This document shows positions 50,590 to 59,218 of a stretch of 64,000 nucleotides of DNA, piece after piece. The notes beneath the pieces are model-generated. The model was not told where the DNA came from. It saw only the letters and a program-made list of their open reading frames with translations, and ran no database searches. The stretch is from the NCBI RefSeq assembly GCF_041915215.1, contig NZ_JAYSBV010000002.1, one strand, 5' to 3'. A program made the translations under genes and the position numbers. Source of the stretch: Zoogloea sp021286885 (GTDB lineage Bacteria > Pseudomonadota > Gammaproteobacteria > Burkholderiales > Rhodocyclaceae). Position 1 is the stretch's first letter. The number at the start of each line of letters is the position of its first letter.

Positions 50590-51573
50590 TTACCCCGCCC
50601 CAGCCAGCACCCCGCCTTCATCGTCGGGGAAGGCGGCCAGCGTGGCGGGATTTGCAGGGCGGCTGGCGGAATTGGTCAAACTGGCTTGATAGGCGCTCAC
50701 CTCGTCCTGCAACCAGTCGCTAAAAATCTGGAGCTTGGGCTTGATCTGAGTACGCAGGGGCCACACCAGCCAATAAGGATTGGCATAGGGCGCCGATAAC
50801 TCGAACAGCTGAACCAGTTGCCCTTGAGCAATCAGGTCATGCACCAAAGAACGCCGGGTAACACTTGCCCCCAAGCCCTGACGCAAAGCTTCCACGATCA
50901 GATTGGAATCTGAATACACCGGACAACGGGGCAGCTCACTTCCCAGCCCAGCCGCCGCCAACCACGGACTCCAGCTCTCCACCGATGCAATGAGCGGCCC
51001 GGCCATGAAAGCTGCAGGTGTAGAAGGAAGACGCCCCCCGTTGAAATGGGGCGCAGCCACCGCCACCAATTCATCTACAAACAGATGCTTTTGGGAGGCA
51101 CCTTCCCACCCGCCTGGCCCCATCCGAATCGCGGCATCCACCCGTTCCAACTGGAAATCCACCATTTCCAGCCCCGCCCACAGCACGACCCGATAGCCGG
51201 GATAGGCTGCCATGAAGCGCGGCAGACGACGCACCAGCCAGTGGGCTCCGAAGGAAGGCAGTACCGCCAGGATCAGCTCATCATCCCGCGGCAAAGCCAA
51301 GACATCTCCTGTAGCAATCGCGATATCTGCCAGGGCCATGCGCACACGCATGGCATACACCCGACCATCCTCGGTCACGCTAAGGCGCTTGCCTTGGCGC
51401 AGGAACAAACTCAGGCCCAGCAAATCTTCCAGCACTTTCAACTGCTGGCTCACAGCCCCATGGGTAACGTTCAACTCATCCGCAGCACGTACCACGCTGC
51501 CCAGACGTGCCACGGCCTCGAACGCCCTCAAGGCCGGCAGCGGAGGAACTCGATTTATGTTAGAAAAACTCAC
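50590..51573 (-). CDS. LysR-family transcriptional regulator, GcvA-like
   Basis: Regulator of 327 residues. The N-terminal winged helix-turn-helix is typical of the GcvA subgroup (PPLPALRAFEAVARLGSVVRAADELNVTHGAVSQQLKVLE), followed by the co-inducer domain. The GTG start at 51573 is the only codon that matches the family N-terminus. It is divergent from the DUF2917/GST pair, with 70 bases between starts, so those genes are its most likely targets. The ligand is unknown. Confidence 0.92.
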   Translation of the reverse strand: MSFSNINRVPPLPALRAFEAVARLGSVVRAADELNVTHGAVSQQLKVLEDLLGLSLFLRQGKRLSVTEDGRVYAMRVRMALADIAIATGDVLALPRDDELILAVLPSFGAHWLVRRLPRFMAAYPGYRVVLWAGLEMVDFQLERVDAAIRMGPGGWEGASQKHLFVDELVAVAAPHFNGGRLPSTPAAFMAGPLIASVESWSPWLAAAGLGSELPRCPVYSDSNLIVEALRQGLGASVTRRSLVHDLIAQGQLVQLFELSAPYANPYWLVWPLRTQIKPKLQIFSDWLQDEVSAYQASLTNSASRPANPATLAAFPDDEGGVLAGAG

Positions 51574-51643
51574 GATAACTTGGAAAACAAATCGCTTTTT
51601 AAGCCGTACTTACGGGAGGTAAATTACAAGCACTTCCAGTTCA

Positions 51644-51955
51644 ATGATAACTGAAATGACATCAAACCCTAGCCCCTGCGCGGCTTACAAGCTACGCACC
51701 CAGCTCGAAGCCGGGGAACTGCTGCGCCTCGAAAGCGCCATCGACATTACCTTGTCATGCACGGCTGGCCGGCTCTGGGTCACCAGCAGTCTCGTCCCCC
51801 AAGATTGGTGCTTACATGCAGGAGAGCGCCGCGAGAGATGCCGAGGGGTGCTGCTGATCGAAGGCCCAGGCGCACTCGAAGTGCGGCACACCCAGCCCGC
51901 CTCAAACGCCTTCTCTCTATACCAGCTGGGCACCCTAAGCACAGCAAGCTTCTGA
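51644..51955 (+). CDS. DUF2917 family protein
   Basis: A 103-residue protein of unknown function matching the DUF2917 pattern: YKLRTQLEAGELLRLESA, then GRLWVTSS, DWCLHAGERRE and a final beta-rich segment, suggesting a small cupin-like beta-sandwich. Start at 51644 or 51656 cannot be separated. It is divergent from a LysR gene, an arrangement often seen for this family in betaproteobacteria, and the GST gene follows after 20 bases. Confidence 0.75.
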   Translation: MITEMTSNPSPCAAYKLRTQLEAGELLRLESAIDITLSCTAGRLWVTSSLVPQDWCLHAGERRERCRGVLLIEGPGALEVRHTQPASNAFSLYQLGTLSTASF

Positions 51956-51975
51956 TACCAAAAAGGATATCCGTC

Positions 51976-52656
51976 ATGCAGACCCTCTACATCGGCAACA
52001 AGAATTACTCATCCTGGTCCCTGCGTGCCTGGCTGCTGTTGCGCCACCTAGGACTGCCTTTTCAGGAGCATCTGGTTTCGGTGGCAGGCCGGGAATACAA
52101 CCCGGATCTCAAGCCCCTGGCAGGCAATGCCAAAGTACCCTGCCTGCACACCACTTCTGGATTTCAGATCTGGGAAAGTATTGCGATTGCCGAATATCTA
52201 GCCGAAACCCATCCACAACTCTGGCCCTCGGATCCGCTGGCCCGGGCACGCGCGCGCAGTCTGTGTGCCGAAATGCATGCCGGCTTTGGTCGGATACGCA
52301 ACACCATGCCCATGAACATCAAGCTTCACCTGCGCCCCCATGCGCTGCAGCCAGAAGTTCAGCGGGAAGTGGATCGTGTCATCGAAATCTGGACCGAAGC
52401 CCGCACACACACCAGCGCGGATCAAGGCCCCTGGCTGTTCGGCCAGTTTTCGGTCGCCGATGCGATGTTTGCCCCCGTGGCTTTCCGCTTCGACACCTAT
52501 GCAGTTCCGCTTCCTCCTATGGCCCAAAGCTACCAGGAAACCTTGCTTGCCCACCCAGCCATGCAGGAATGGAAAGCCAGCGCCCTAGCAGAGACCGAAA
52601 CCCTAGCAGCACTGGACGCCCTGGCTGACACCTACGGCCTACGAACTCCGGCCTAA
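51976..52656 (+). CDS. Glutathione S-transferase family protein
   Basis: GST-fold protein of 226 residues. The N-terminal thioredoxin-like domain starts MQTLYIGNKNYSSWSLRAWLLL, with the NYSSWS motif of a proteobacterial GST subgroup related to maleylacetoacetate isomerase-like proteins. It continues KVPCLHTTSGFQIWESIAIAEYLAE. A helical C-terminal domain has the FSVADAMFAPV cap. The start follows AAGGAT. Whether it conjugates glutathione and to what is unknown. It is probably co-transcribed with the DUF2917 gene. Confidence 0.88.
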   Translation: MQTLYIGNKNYSSWSLRAWLLLRHLGLPFQEHLVSVAGREYNPDLKPLAGNAKVPCLHTTSGFQIWESIAIAEYLAETHPQLWPSDPLARARARSLCAEMHAGFGRIRNTMPMNIKLHLRPHALQPEVQREVDRVIEIWTEARTHTSADQGPWLFGQFSVADAMFAPVAFRFDTYAVPLPPMAQSYQETLLAHPAMQEWKASALAETETLAALDALADTYGLRTPA

Positions 52657-52817
52657 ACACAGCACGCCTCCCATCGATTCCGTGCTTTTATGCCGACATG
52701 CCTCCCAGGAGCCCATCAGTACGCGAACTTTCAGGTGCAGTGGAGGCGCCCCCTTCCCCACGAAAGAAACACCCAAACCCCGTCGCACCCCGCTACGTCC
52801 TGTAAAATCCCGGCCCC

Positions 52818-54638
52818 ATGAGCCGCGCCCAAGAAATCCTTTACCACGTCTTTGGTTACACCCAGTTCCGGGGTAACCAGGAGGCCATCGTTGAACAACT
52901 GGCTGCCGGGGGCGATGCCCTGGTGCTGATGCCGACCGGCGGGGGCAAGTCTTTGTGCTACCAGATCCCGGCCCTGCTGCGGCCAGGGGTGGCGATTGTG
53001 GTATCGCCGCTGATCGCGCTGATGCAGGATCAGGTGAGCGCCCTCAAGGAAGTGGGGGTGGCGGCGGATTTCCTGAACTCCAGCCTGGGCTTCAATCAGG
53101 CCATGGAGATCGAACGGGCGCTCCAGGCGGGGGCGCTGGATCTGCTGTATGTGGCGCCCGAGCGGCTGGTGACGCCGCGCTTTCTGGATCTGCTGGACCA
53201 TCTGCACGCCGAGGGCCAACTGGCGCTGTTTGCCATCGATGAGGCCCACTGCGTGTCCCAATGGGGGCATGATTTCAGGCCGGAATACCTGCAGCTCTCG
53301 ATTTTGCCCGAGCGCTATCCCCAGGTGCCGCGCATTGCGCTGACCGCCACCGCCGACGCCCAGACCCGGCGCGAGATTGCCCAGCGCCTGCGGCTGACCG
53401 AAGCCCAGGAGTTCGTATCCAGCTTCGACCGCCCCAACATCCGCTACACCATCGTTCCCAAGGATAACGCCCGGGCCCAGCTGCTCGGCTTCATGCGCGA
53501 CGGGCATGTGGGCGAGGCCGGGGTGGTGTATTGCAGCTCCCGCAAGAAGGTGGATGAAACCGCCGCCTGGCTCCAGGAAAAAGGCATCAGCGCCCTGCCC
53601 TACCATGCGGGCATGGGGGCGGATGAGCGGGCCCTGAATCAAAATCGCTTCCTGCGCGAAGACGGCATCGTGATGGTGGCCACCGTGGCCTTCGGGATGG
53701 GCATCGACAAGCCGGACGTGCGCTTTGTGGCCCACCTGGACTTGCCCCGCTCCATCGAAGGCTATTACCAGGAAACAGGCCGGGCCGGGCGCGACGGCCA
53801 GGCCGCCGAAGCCTGGATGGCCTACAGCATTGCCGATCTGGTGCAGCAGCGCCGTTTTATCGAGCAATCGGAGGCGGGGGACGACATCAAGCGCATCGCC
53901 ACCGCCAAGCTGGATGCGCTGCTGGGCCTGTGCGAAACCACCGGCTGCCGGCGTCAGCGCCTGCTGGCCTACTTCGACGAAGATTCGGGCCCCTGCGGCA
54001 ATTGCGATACCTGCCTGCACCCGCCCCAGACGGTGGATGCGACCGAATCGGCGCGCAAGGCTCTGTCCTGCGTGTTCCGCACCGGCAGCCGGTTTGGCGC
54101 CGGGCATATCGTGGATGTGCTGCTGGGCAAGGCCACCGACAAGGTGAAGGAATGGCAGCATGATCAGGTGAGCACCTTTGGCATCGGCACCGACATGGAC
54201 GACAAGGGCTGGCGCACCCTGATCCGCCAGCTGGTGGCCCACGGCGCCCTGGCGGTGGACCACGAACGCTACGGCGCCCTCATCCTCACCGAGGCGGCCC
54301 GCCCCCTGCTGCGCGGGGAAAGCCGCTTCACCATGCGCCTGGACGTGGCCCGCCCGAAAAAACGCACCCGGGGCGAAACCACAGTGCGCAGCGCCGATTG
54401 GCCCTCGCCCCACACCGCCGAAGGGCGCCTGCTGGATGCCCTGCGCCAGTGGCGCAGCAGCAAGGCCAAGGAGCGCAACGTGCCCACTTATGTGATCTTC
54501 CACGATGCAACCCTGCGCGATATCGCCCGCCAGCGCCCCACTAGCCTGGGCGATCTGGCGACCATTTCGGGGGTCGGCGACCGCAAGCTGAACGCCTACG
54601 GGGACGAGATTCTGGCCCTGCTGGAAGAAAATGCCTGA
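52818..54638 (+). CDS. recQ: ATP-dependent DNA helicase RecQ
   Basis: 3'-5' helicase for recombination and repair. The 606 residues contain helicase motifs I (LMPTGGGKSLCYQIP) and II (FAIDEAHCVSQWGHDFRPEY), motif VI (YYQETGRAGRDG), the RecQ-C zinc module (CETTGCRRQRLLAYF, CGNCDTC), the winged helix and a C-terminal HRDC domain (SPHTAEGRLLDALRQWR to GVGDRKLNAYG). Length matches E. coli RecQ (609). The 161 bases upstream are non-coding; I could not define its promoter. Confidence 0.97.
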   Translation: MSRAQEILYHVFGYTQFRGNQEAIVEQLAAGGDALVLMPTGGGKSLCYQIPALLRPGVAIVVSPLIALMQDQVSALKEVGVAADFLNSSLGFNQAMEIERALQAGALDLLYVAPERLVTPRFLDLLDHLHAEGQLALFAIDEAHCVSQWGHDFRPEYLQLSILPERYPQVPRIALTATADAQTRREIAQRLRLTEAQEFVSSFDRPNIRYTIVPKDNARAQLLGFMRDGHVGEAGVVYCSSRKKVDETAAWLQEKGISALPYHAGMGADERALNQNRFLREDGIVMVATVAFGMGIDKPDVRFVAHLDLPRSIEGYYQETGRAGRDGQAAEAWMAYSIADLVQQRRFIEQSEAGDDIKRIATAKLDALLGLCETTGCRRQRLLAYFDEDSGPCGNCDTCLHPPQTVDATESARKALSCVFRTGSRFGAGHIVDVLLGKATDKVKEWQHDQVSTFGIGTDMDDKGWRTLIRQLVAHGALAVDHERYGALILTEAARPLLRGESRFTMRLDVARPKKRTRGETTVRSADWPSPHTAEGRLLDALRQWRSSKAKERNVPTYVIFHDATLRDIARQRPTSLGDLATISGVGDRKLNAYGDEILALLEENA

Positions 54639-54661
54639 ACGCCTGAACGCAGCGCTCCGGC

Positions 54662-55453
54662 TCAGGCCCGCCGGGGTCTGAACTGGCGGGTGTCCTGGTA
54701 ATAGGCCGGGTCGGCGCTTTCGGCCACCACACCAGGAATCCCCAGCACCGGCAGCGGTTTCAGGCTGCGGGGGCCCAGATCCATGCCCTGCCGGGCAAGC
54801 CAATCGGCCAGCCAGACATCCGCCTCGGCCTGCTGGGCGGCCAGGGGCTGGGCGAGCCAGGCCTCATCCACAGGCCGATACACGGCCTTCGCACACAGCC
54901 CGAAAAAGGGCGCCCGCAACGCATCCCACAAGGCATGGCCAAAGACCAGAAAGCGGGTGCTGGCGAGCAACTCGGCGCGGGCATCCCAGAACACTTCGCG
55001 CCAGGCGTGCCGGGCCAGCCCCTCCAGCAGCGCCGGACGGGTGGAGATGACCAGCAAACCGCATTCGTCCCATTGGGTGATTCCGTCCCGCACCCGCCCC
55101 CGGCCCGGGCTACCACCCTGCTCGGCCATGGCGCTCAGGTGGAGCGCGTTGCAGCGGGTCTTGCTGCGGGGCCAGACACACCAGGCCAGGGCGTTGAAGA
55201 AGTCGTGCCAGTCGTCGGGCCGGGTGGGCACTTCACCGGTCTCGTGAATGTGGCGCTCATAGCCGGGATTATCGGGCGGGGGTGGAACAAAGCGGATGGG
55301 GGCGCCGCTGCCGCTCAGTGCATCAGGCGCATGGGTCTGCAATAGCTGGCTCAGGTGAGCAGCGTCGGGCAGCACGGCGGCATCCAGCGATGCCAACAGG
55401 GGCGCGAGGGTTTCAAACAGGGGGCGGCCAGCCAGGGTGGCGGGTGACAACAT
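54662..55453 (-). CDS. DUF3025 family protein
   Basis: A 263-residue protein of unknown function. It matches DUF3025 by YERHIHETGEVPTRPDDWHDFFNALAWCVWPRSKTRCNALH (positions about 65-105) and by WDECGLLVIS and FGHALWDALRAPFFGLCAKAV further on. The conserved His and Asp residues in the first block look enzymatic, but no activity is known to me. It is the last gene on the minus strand after pyrC and a small lipoprotein, and is convergent with recQ. Confidence 0.82.
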   Translation of the reverse strand: MLSPATLAGRPLFETLAPLLASLDAAVLPDAAHLSQLLQTHAPDALSGSGAPIRFVPPPPDNPGYERHIHETGEVPTRPDDWHDFFNALAWCVWPRSKTRCNALHLSAMAEQGGSPGRGRVRDGITQWDECGLLVISTRPALLEGLARHAWREVFWDARAELLASTRFLVFGHALWDALRAPFFGLCAKAVYRPVDEAWLAQPLAAQQAEADVWLADWLARQGMDLGPRSLKPLPVLGIPGVVAESADPAYYQDTRQFRPRRA

Positions 55454-55554
55454 GGGACGGGCGCACAGCGCAGGGCACGGGATGCCGGATTGTGGGCATA
55501 TCCCGGGGCCAGCTCAAGCGTGGAGCAGGTAGCGGCTCAGGCCGCCGGGGCCGC

Positions 55555-55986
55555 TTAACGCTCTTCGGCAGCGCCCGCCTTGGGCGCTACGAAGGCGAGT
55601 TGGCCATCCTTGCGGGTGAAGGTGCCCACCAGAGCGCCCGGGGGCTCCAGGGGGGCCTCTTCCCAGCGCTGGAACTGGCAGGACTGGGTGCCCACCAGAT
55701 ACCAATTGCGGCCCTGACGCAGGGCCCAGACCCGGTCGCCGTACTCGAACACCTCGACCTTCACGCTGGCGGTGGTGCCGGGGCGAATCTCATAGCGGCG
55801 CAGGCAGGTGGGCATGCGGGATACCACCAGAAACTGGGTGACTTTGTCGCTCCAGAACCAGCGCTGTTCCCGCAGCAGGGCGATGGATTCGTCCTTGCCC
55901 TGGATCAGATAGGCCGTGCCTTCGTTCTCGCAGCCAGCCAGGAGCGGCAGGCAGCACAACAAGGACAGAAGACGGCGCGGGCCCAT
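55555..55986 (-). CDS. Small lipoprotein of unknown function
   Basis: A 143-residue precursor with a type II signal peptide (MGPRRLLSLLCCLPLLAGC, lipobox LLAGC with Cys 19), so it should be anchored in a membrane facing the periplasm. The mature part is beta-rich with two further cysteines (TCLRR and QSCQF) that may pair. I do not recognise a family. The start at 55986 follows GGAGAAC; it lies 34 bases downstream of pyrC on the same strand. Confidence 0.75.
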   Translation of the reverse strand: MGPRRLLSLLCCLPLLAGCENEGTAYLIQGKDESIALLREQRWFWSDKVTQFLVVSRMPTCLRRYEIRPGTTASVKVEVFEYGDRVWALRQGRNWYLVGTQSCQFQRWEEAPLEPPGALVGTFTRKDGQLAFVAPKAGAAEER

Positions 55987-56020
55987 GATGCGTTCTCCAG
56001 GGCCCGGCAGCCGGGCCGTA

Positions 56021-57055
56021 TCAGACGAGTTTCCAGTGGATGGACTCACCGGCGCGCAGGGGCACCAGGGGGTCTTCACCCAGGTAATCCAGGGTGGCCG
56101 GCACCGCCCAGTCTTCCTTCACCAGGGTGATGGTGTCGGCGTTGCGGGGCAGCCGGTAGAAGTCGGGGCCGTTGAAGCTGGCAAAAGCCTCCAGCTTGTC
56201 GAGGGCGCCGGCCTGCTCAAAGGCTTCGGCGTACAGTTCAATCCCGGCGTGGGCGGTGTAGCAGCCCGCGCAACCGCAAGCCGCTTCTTTGGTGCTGCGG
56301 CTGTGGGGGGCAGAATCGGTGCCGAGGAAGAACTTGGCGCTGCCGGAGGTGGCGACCTTCACTAGGGCTTCCCGGTGGGTTTCGCGCTTGAGCACCGGCA
56401 GGCAGTAGTGGTGCGGGCGGATGCCACCGGCGAAGATGGCATTCCGGTTGAGCAGCAGGTGGTGGGCGGTGATGGTGGCCGCCACGTTGCTGCCCGCCTC
56501 GCTCACAAACTGCGCCGCCTCACGGGTCGTGATGTGTTCGAAGACGATGCGCAGGTCCGGGTAGCGTTCTGCCAGCGGTGCCAGCACGCGATCAATAAAG
56601 ACGCGCTCGCGATCAAAGATATCCACATCTCCATGAGTCACCTCACCATGTACGCAAAGAATGATGCCCTTTTCGGCCATGCGCTCGAGCACGGGCTGAA
56701 TGCGGGCGATGTCGGTCACCCCCGCGTCTGAATTGGTCGTGGCGCCTGCCGGGTAGAGCTTGGCGGCATGCACGAAGCCGCTGGCGGCAGCCTTGTCGAT
56801 CTCTTCAGGCTTGAGGGTGTCGGTGAGATACAACGACATCAGCGGGGCGAACTTGAGCCCGGCCGGCACCGCAGCCAGGATGCGATCCCGGTAGGCGGCC
56901 GCCTGGTCCACGGTAGTCACCGGCGGACGCAGGTTGGGCATGATGAGCGCCCGGCCAAAGCGGCGGGCGGTATCGGGCACCACGGCAGCCAGGGCGGCGC
57001 CATCGCGCACATGCAGGTGCCAGTCGTCGGGGCGGGTAAGGGTCAGGGTGGTCAT
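56021..57055 (-). CDS. pyrC: Dihydroorotase, class II
   Basis: Zinc amidohydrolase of pyrimidine synthesis that cyclises carbamoyl-aspartate to dihydroorotate. The 344 residues carry the metal-site motif DDWHLHVRDG, the carboxylated-lysine segment AAKLYPAGATTNSDAGV and the later ligands HGEV, EHIT and GTDSAPHS. The CGCAGCYTAHAGIELYAEAFE block is characteristic of the E. coli-type enzyme (348 residues). The start MTTLTLTRPDDWHLH is canonical. Confidence 0.97.
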   Translation of the reverse strand: MTTLTLTRPDDWHLHVRDGAALAAVVPDTARRFGRALIMPNLRPPVTTVDQAAAYRDRILAAVPAGLKFAPLMSLYLTDTLKPEEIDKAAASGFVHAAKLYPAGATTNSDAGVTDIARIQPVLERMAEKGIILCVHGEVTHGDVDIFDRERVFIDRVLAPLAERYPDLRIVFEHITTREAAQFVSEAGSNVAATITAHHLLLNRNAIFAGGIRPHHYCLPVLKRETHREALVKVATSGSAKFFLGTDSAPHSRSTKEAACGCAGCYTAHAGIELYAEAFEQAGALDKLEAFASFNGPDFYRLPRNADTITLVKEDWAVPATLDYLGEDPLVPLRAGESIHWKLV

Positions 57056-57122
57056 GGGCTGAAGCTCGCATCGGTCAAAAAGCAGACCGGGGATTCTAGC
57101 AGCCCATGACCCGGGCGCGGGC

Positions 57123-57635
57123 TCAGTGCGGGCGGATCATGGCCCGTACCAGGGAAACCCGCTGGAGCCGGCTCATCAGCACCACCCCGGCCAAATGGAG
57201 CGGAATGCAGGCCTGGAGCACGAAGGCGAGTTGCTCATGGAGCGCCATCAACCATTCTTCGCCCCAGTATTCGTCCAGCCGGGTCATCCAGCCCGTCACC
57301 CCCAGGGCCAGGATCAGAGCCCACAGGGCGAGCGCCATCCAGTAGCCCAGCGGGTTGTGGCCCGCATGGGGCGTGGCCTCGCCGCGCATGAGTTCGCGCA
57401 CGTGGGCCCACATCTGGCTGAAGGACGGGGGCCGCAGGCTGGCCGAACTGCCTGCAGCAGACAGCAGCCCGTAAACCAGGCGCAGCACCACCAACCCGGC
57501 GGCCACGTAGCCCAGGCTGCGATGGAGCTTGCCGGTCTCGTTGAACAGGTTGACCAGCACCAGTGCGGCCACACTCCAATGGATGAGCCGGACAGGCAGC
57601 GCCCAGGCCGGCGCCTGGACAGGGGCTTTAACCAT
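57123..57635 (-). CDS. Cytochrome b561-family membrane protein
   Basis: Di-haem membrane electron carrier of 170 residues with four hydrophobic segments. Haem-ligand histidines lie in LPVRLIHWSVAALVLVN, in KLHRSLGYVAAGLVVLRLVYG and in ALHEQLAFVLQACIPLHLAGVVLMS. It starts two bases after the stop of the PepSY gene upstream, so the two are a translational pair. Such PepSY/b561 pairs are often linked to ferric or other periplasmic reductases. The upstream Fur-like box supports an iron role here; this is inference. Confidence 0.88.
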   Translation of the reverse strand: MVKAPVQAPAWALPVRLIHWSVAALVLVNLFNETGKLHRSLGYVAAGLVVLRLVYGLLSAAGSSASLRPPSFSQMWAHVRELMRGEATPHAGHNPLGYWMALALWALILALGVTGWMTRLDEYWGEEWLMALHEQLAFVLQACIPLHLAGVVLMSRLQRVSLVRAMIRPH

Positions 57636-57637
57636 GC

Positions 57638-57904
57638 TCAGTCGCGAATCTCGGACTTCACCACAGCCAGGGTCTTGGTGTCGAAGTAGATCTCGACCTT
57701 GCGGCCATCCTTGTCGGTGCCGTAGATCTCGTAGCAATCGCCATCCACCTTGAAGATGCGCATCTTGTAGCCCTGGGCGGTCAGGCGGGCCTTGACCTGG
57801 TTTTCGGGAATCCACTCGCTCTTGGGGTGGGATTCGCACTTGGCGGAGGCAAAGGCAGCGGTGGAAAGCAGGGTCAGGGCCAGGGTGATCAGGGGCTTAC
57901 GCAT
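57638..57904 (-). CDS. Periplasmic PepSY-domain protein
   Basis: An 88-residue precursor with a signal peptide (MRKPLITLALTLLSTAAFASA). The mature part is a single PepSY domain: SEWIPENQVKARLTAQGYKMRIFKVDGDCYEIYGTDKDGRKVEIYFDTKTLAVV. Two cysteines, KCESH and GDCYE, may form a disulfide. Single PepSY proteins beside cytochrome b561 are a recurrent pair of uncertain function. The start follows AAGGAT. The promoter with the Fur-like operator is about 90 bases upstream. Confidence 0.88.
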   Translation of the reverse strand: MRKPLITLALTLLSTAAFASAKCESHPKSEWIPENQVKARLTAQGYKMRIFKVDGDCYEIYGTDKDGRKVEIYFDTKTLAVVKSEIRD

Positions 57905-57993
57905 GGAAAATATCCTTTCAGGCGGGGGAAGGTTGATCTGGACAGGCGCCGGAGCGGGTCAGGCTGCGTTGCTCAGTCATGCTCACGGATTCA

Positions 57994-58023
57994 AATATAT
58001 CAAAATGCGAACCATTCTCACAA
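57994..58023 (-). promoter_or_regulatory. Promoter of the PepSY-b561 genes with an embedded Fur-like operator
   Basis: On the minus strand TTGTGA (58018-58023) and TATATT (57994-57999) are 18 bases apart. Over and between them lies the palindrome TGAGAA-TGG-TTCGCA (58006-58020), close to the Fur consensus core TGAGAATN-ATTCTCA. This is part of the 360-base non-coding gap 57905-58264, which also holds the sigma-54 promoter of the opposite operon. Confidence 0.6.
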
Positions 58024-58052
58024 TCAAACATGCCTTTTCAGTCCAGCAACCG

Positions 58053-58066
58053 TTCGGAAAACCGAA
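58053..58066 (+). promoter_or_regulatory. TTCGG-N4-CCGAA palindrome, candidate AauR-type upstream activator site
   Basis: Perfect inverted repeat TTCGG-AAAA-CCGAA about 125 bases upstream of the sigma-54 element. It equals the inverted repeat I recall being described for AauR targets in Pseudomonas. A degenerate second copy lies 44 bases downstream. Confidence 0.6.
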
Positions 58067-58096
58067 TATGATGCAGCGCACGCAGCTCATACAGCA

Positions 58097-58110
58097 TCCG
58101 AAAAACCGAA
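58097..58110 (+). promoter_or_regulatory. Degenerate second copy of the upstream activator palindrome
   Basis: TCCGA-AAAA-CCGAA: right half and spacer identical to the copy at 58053-58066, left half 3 of 5. The 44-base offset is about four helical turns. Confidence 0.45.
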
Positions 58111-58184
58111 CACCCCGCTTTTAGGCCTTAACAAAACTCCATTAAAAACATCTGGTTACTTTTAGGAACGAGGCCGGTAAAAGC

Positions 58185-58199
58185 TGGCACAGCTTCTGC
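58185..58199 (+). promoter_or_regulatory. Sigma-54 promoter (-24/-12) of the acidic amino acid operon
   Basis: TGGCACAGCTTCTGC: GG at 58186-58187 and GC at 58198-58199 are separated by exactly 10 bases, and TGGCAC matches the -24 consensus fully. It is 66 bases before the binding-protein start. Confidence 0.7.
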
Positions 58200-58264
58200 C
58201 TTGATATGGCACAAGACGACGCCCGATGCGCCGACTGCCCTCAAATCATCCGGAGACCCGTTCC

Positions 58265-59161
58265 ATGCGCACCACCCTCAAGTTTGCTGCTGCCAGTCTG
58301 CTGATGCTGGGCCTCGCCCAGACCACGTTTGCCCAGGAATCCCCCACCCTCAAGAAGATCAAGGACAGCGGTGCCATCGCCCTGGGGCATCGGGAATCGT
58401 CCATCCCCTTTTCTTACTATGATGATAAGCAGCAGGTGGTGGGCTATAGCCAAGAATTGATGCTCAAGGTGGTGGATGCGGTGAAGGCCGAACTCAAGCT
58501 GCCGGCCCTCCAGACCAAACTGGTGCCCGTGACCTCCCAGAACCGTATCCCGCTGGTGCAGAACGGCACCATCGACATCGAATGCGGCTCCACCACCCAC
58601 AACAGCGAACGGGCCAAGCAGGCCTCCTTCTCCAACACCATCTTCATCATCGGCACCCGGCTGATGACCAAAAAAGAGTCCGGCATCAAGGACTTTGCCG
58701 ATCTGGCAGGCAAGAACGTGGTGACCACCGCCGGCACCACCTCCGAACGCCTGATCCGCAAGATGAACGAAGAGCGCAAGCTGGGGATGAACATCATCTC
58801 CGCCAAGGATCACGGCGAAGCCTTCCTGACCCTGGAAACCGGCCGCGCAGCTGCTTTCATGATGGATGACGCGCTGCTCTACGGCGAAATGGCCAAGGCC
58901 CGCAAGCCGGCCGACTGGGTGGTGGTGGGCACGCCCCAGAGCTACGAAGCCTACGGTTGCATGATGCGCAAGGACGATCCTGGCTTCAAAAAGCTGGTCG
59001 ATGCAGCCCTGGCCAAGACCATGGTCTCTGGCGAAGCGGAAGCGATTTACAAGAAGTGGTTCACCCAGCCGATTCCCCCCAAGGGCCTGAACCTGAATTT
59101 CCCGCTCTCCGAGCAGATGCAGAAGCTTTACAAGGCGCCCAACGACAAGAGTTTCGAGTAA
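58265..59161 (+). CDS. gltI: Glutamate/aspartate ABC transporter substrate-binding protein
   Basis: Periplasmic binding protein (AatJ/GltI type) that delivers glutamate and aspartate to the permease. The 298-residue precursor has a signal peptide (MRTTLKFAAASLLMLGLAQTTFA). Family markers are LKKIKDSGAIALGHRESSIPFSYYD, PLVQNGTIDIECGSTTHNSERAKQASFS and KWFTQPIPPKGLNLNFPLSEQM. The ECGSTTHN segment is specific to acidic amino acid binders. It is the first gene after the sigma-54 promoter and is followed by an asparaginase gene instead of the permeases. Confidence 0.94.
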   Translation: MRTTLKFAAASLLMLGLAQTTFAQESPTLKKIKDSGAIALGHRESSIPFSYYDDKQQVVGYSQELMLKVVDAVKAELKLPALQTKLVPVTSQNRIPLVQNGTIDIECGSTTHNSERAKQASFSNTIFIIGTRLMTKKESGIKDFADLAGKNVVTTAGTTSERLIRKMNEERKLGMNIISAKDHGEAFLTLETGRAAAFMMDDALLYGEMAKARKPADWVVVGTPQSYEAYGCMMRKDDPGFKKLVDAALAKTMVSGEAEAIYKKWFTQPIPPKGLNLNFPLSEQMQKLYKAPNDKSFE

Positions 59162-59218
59162 GCATCTTCAGACTTTCCCGGTAATTCCGTTTTCCCTCCC
59201 CAACCCTAACCAGGAACT

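Noticed and set aside
52731..54803. 690-codon open frame on the minus strand across recQ
   Set aside because: Antisense to RecQ, whose helicase motifs are complete; the opposite frame shows no family signature.
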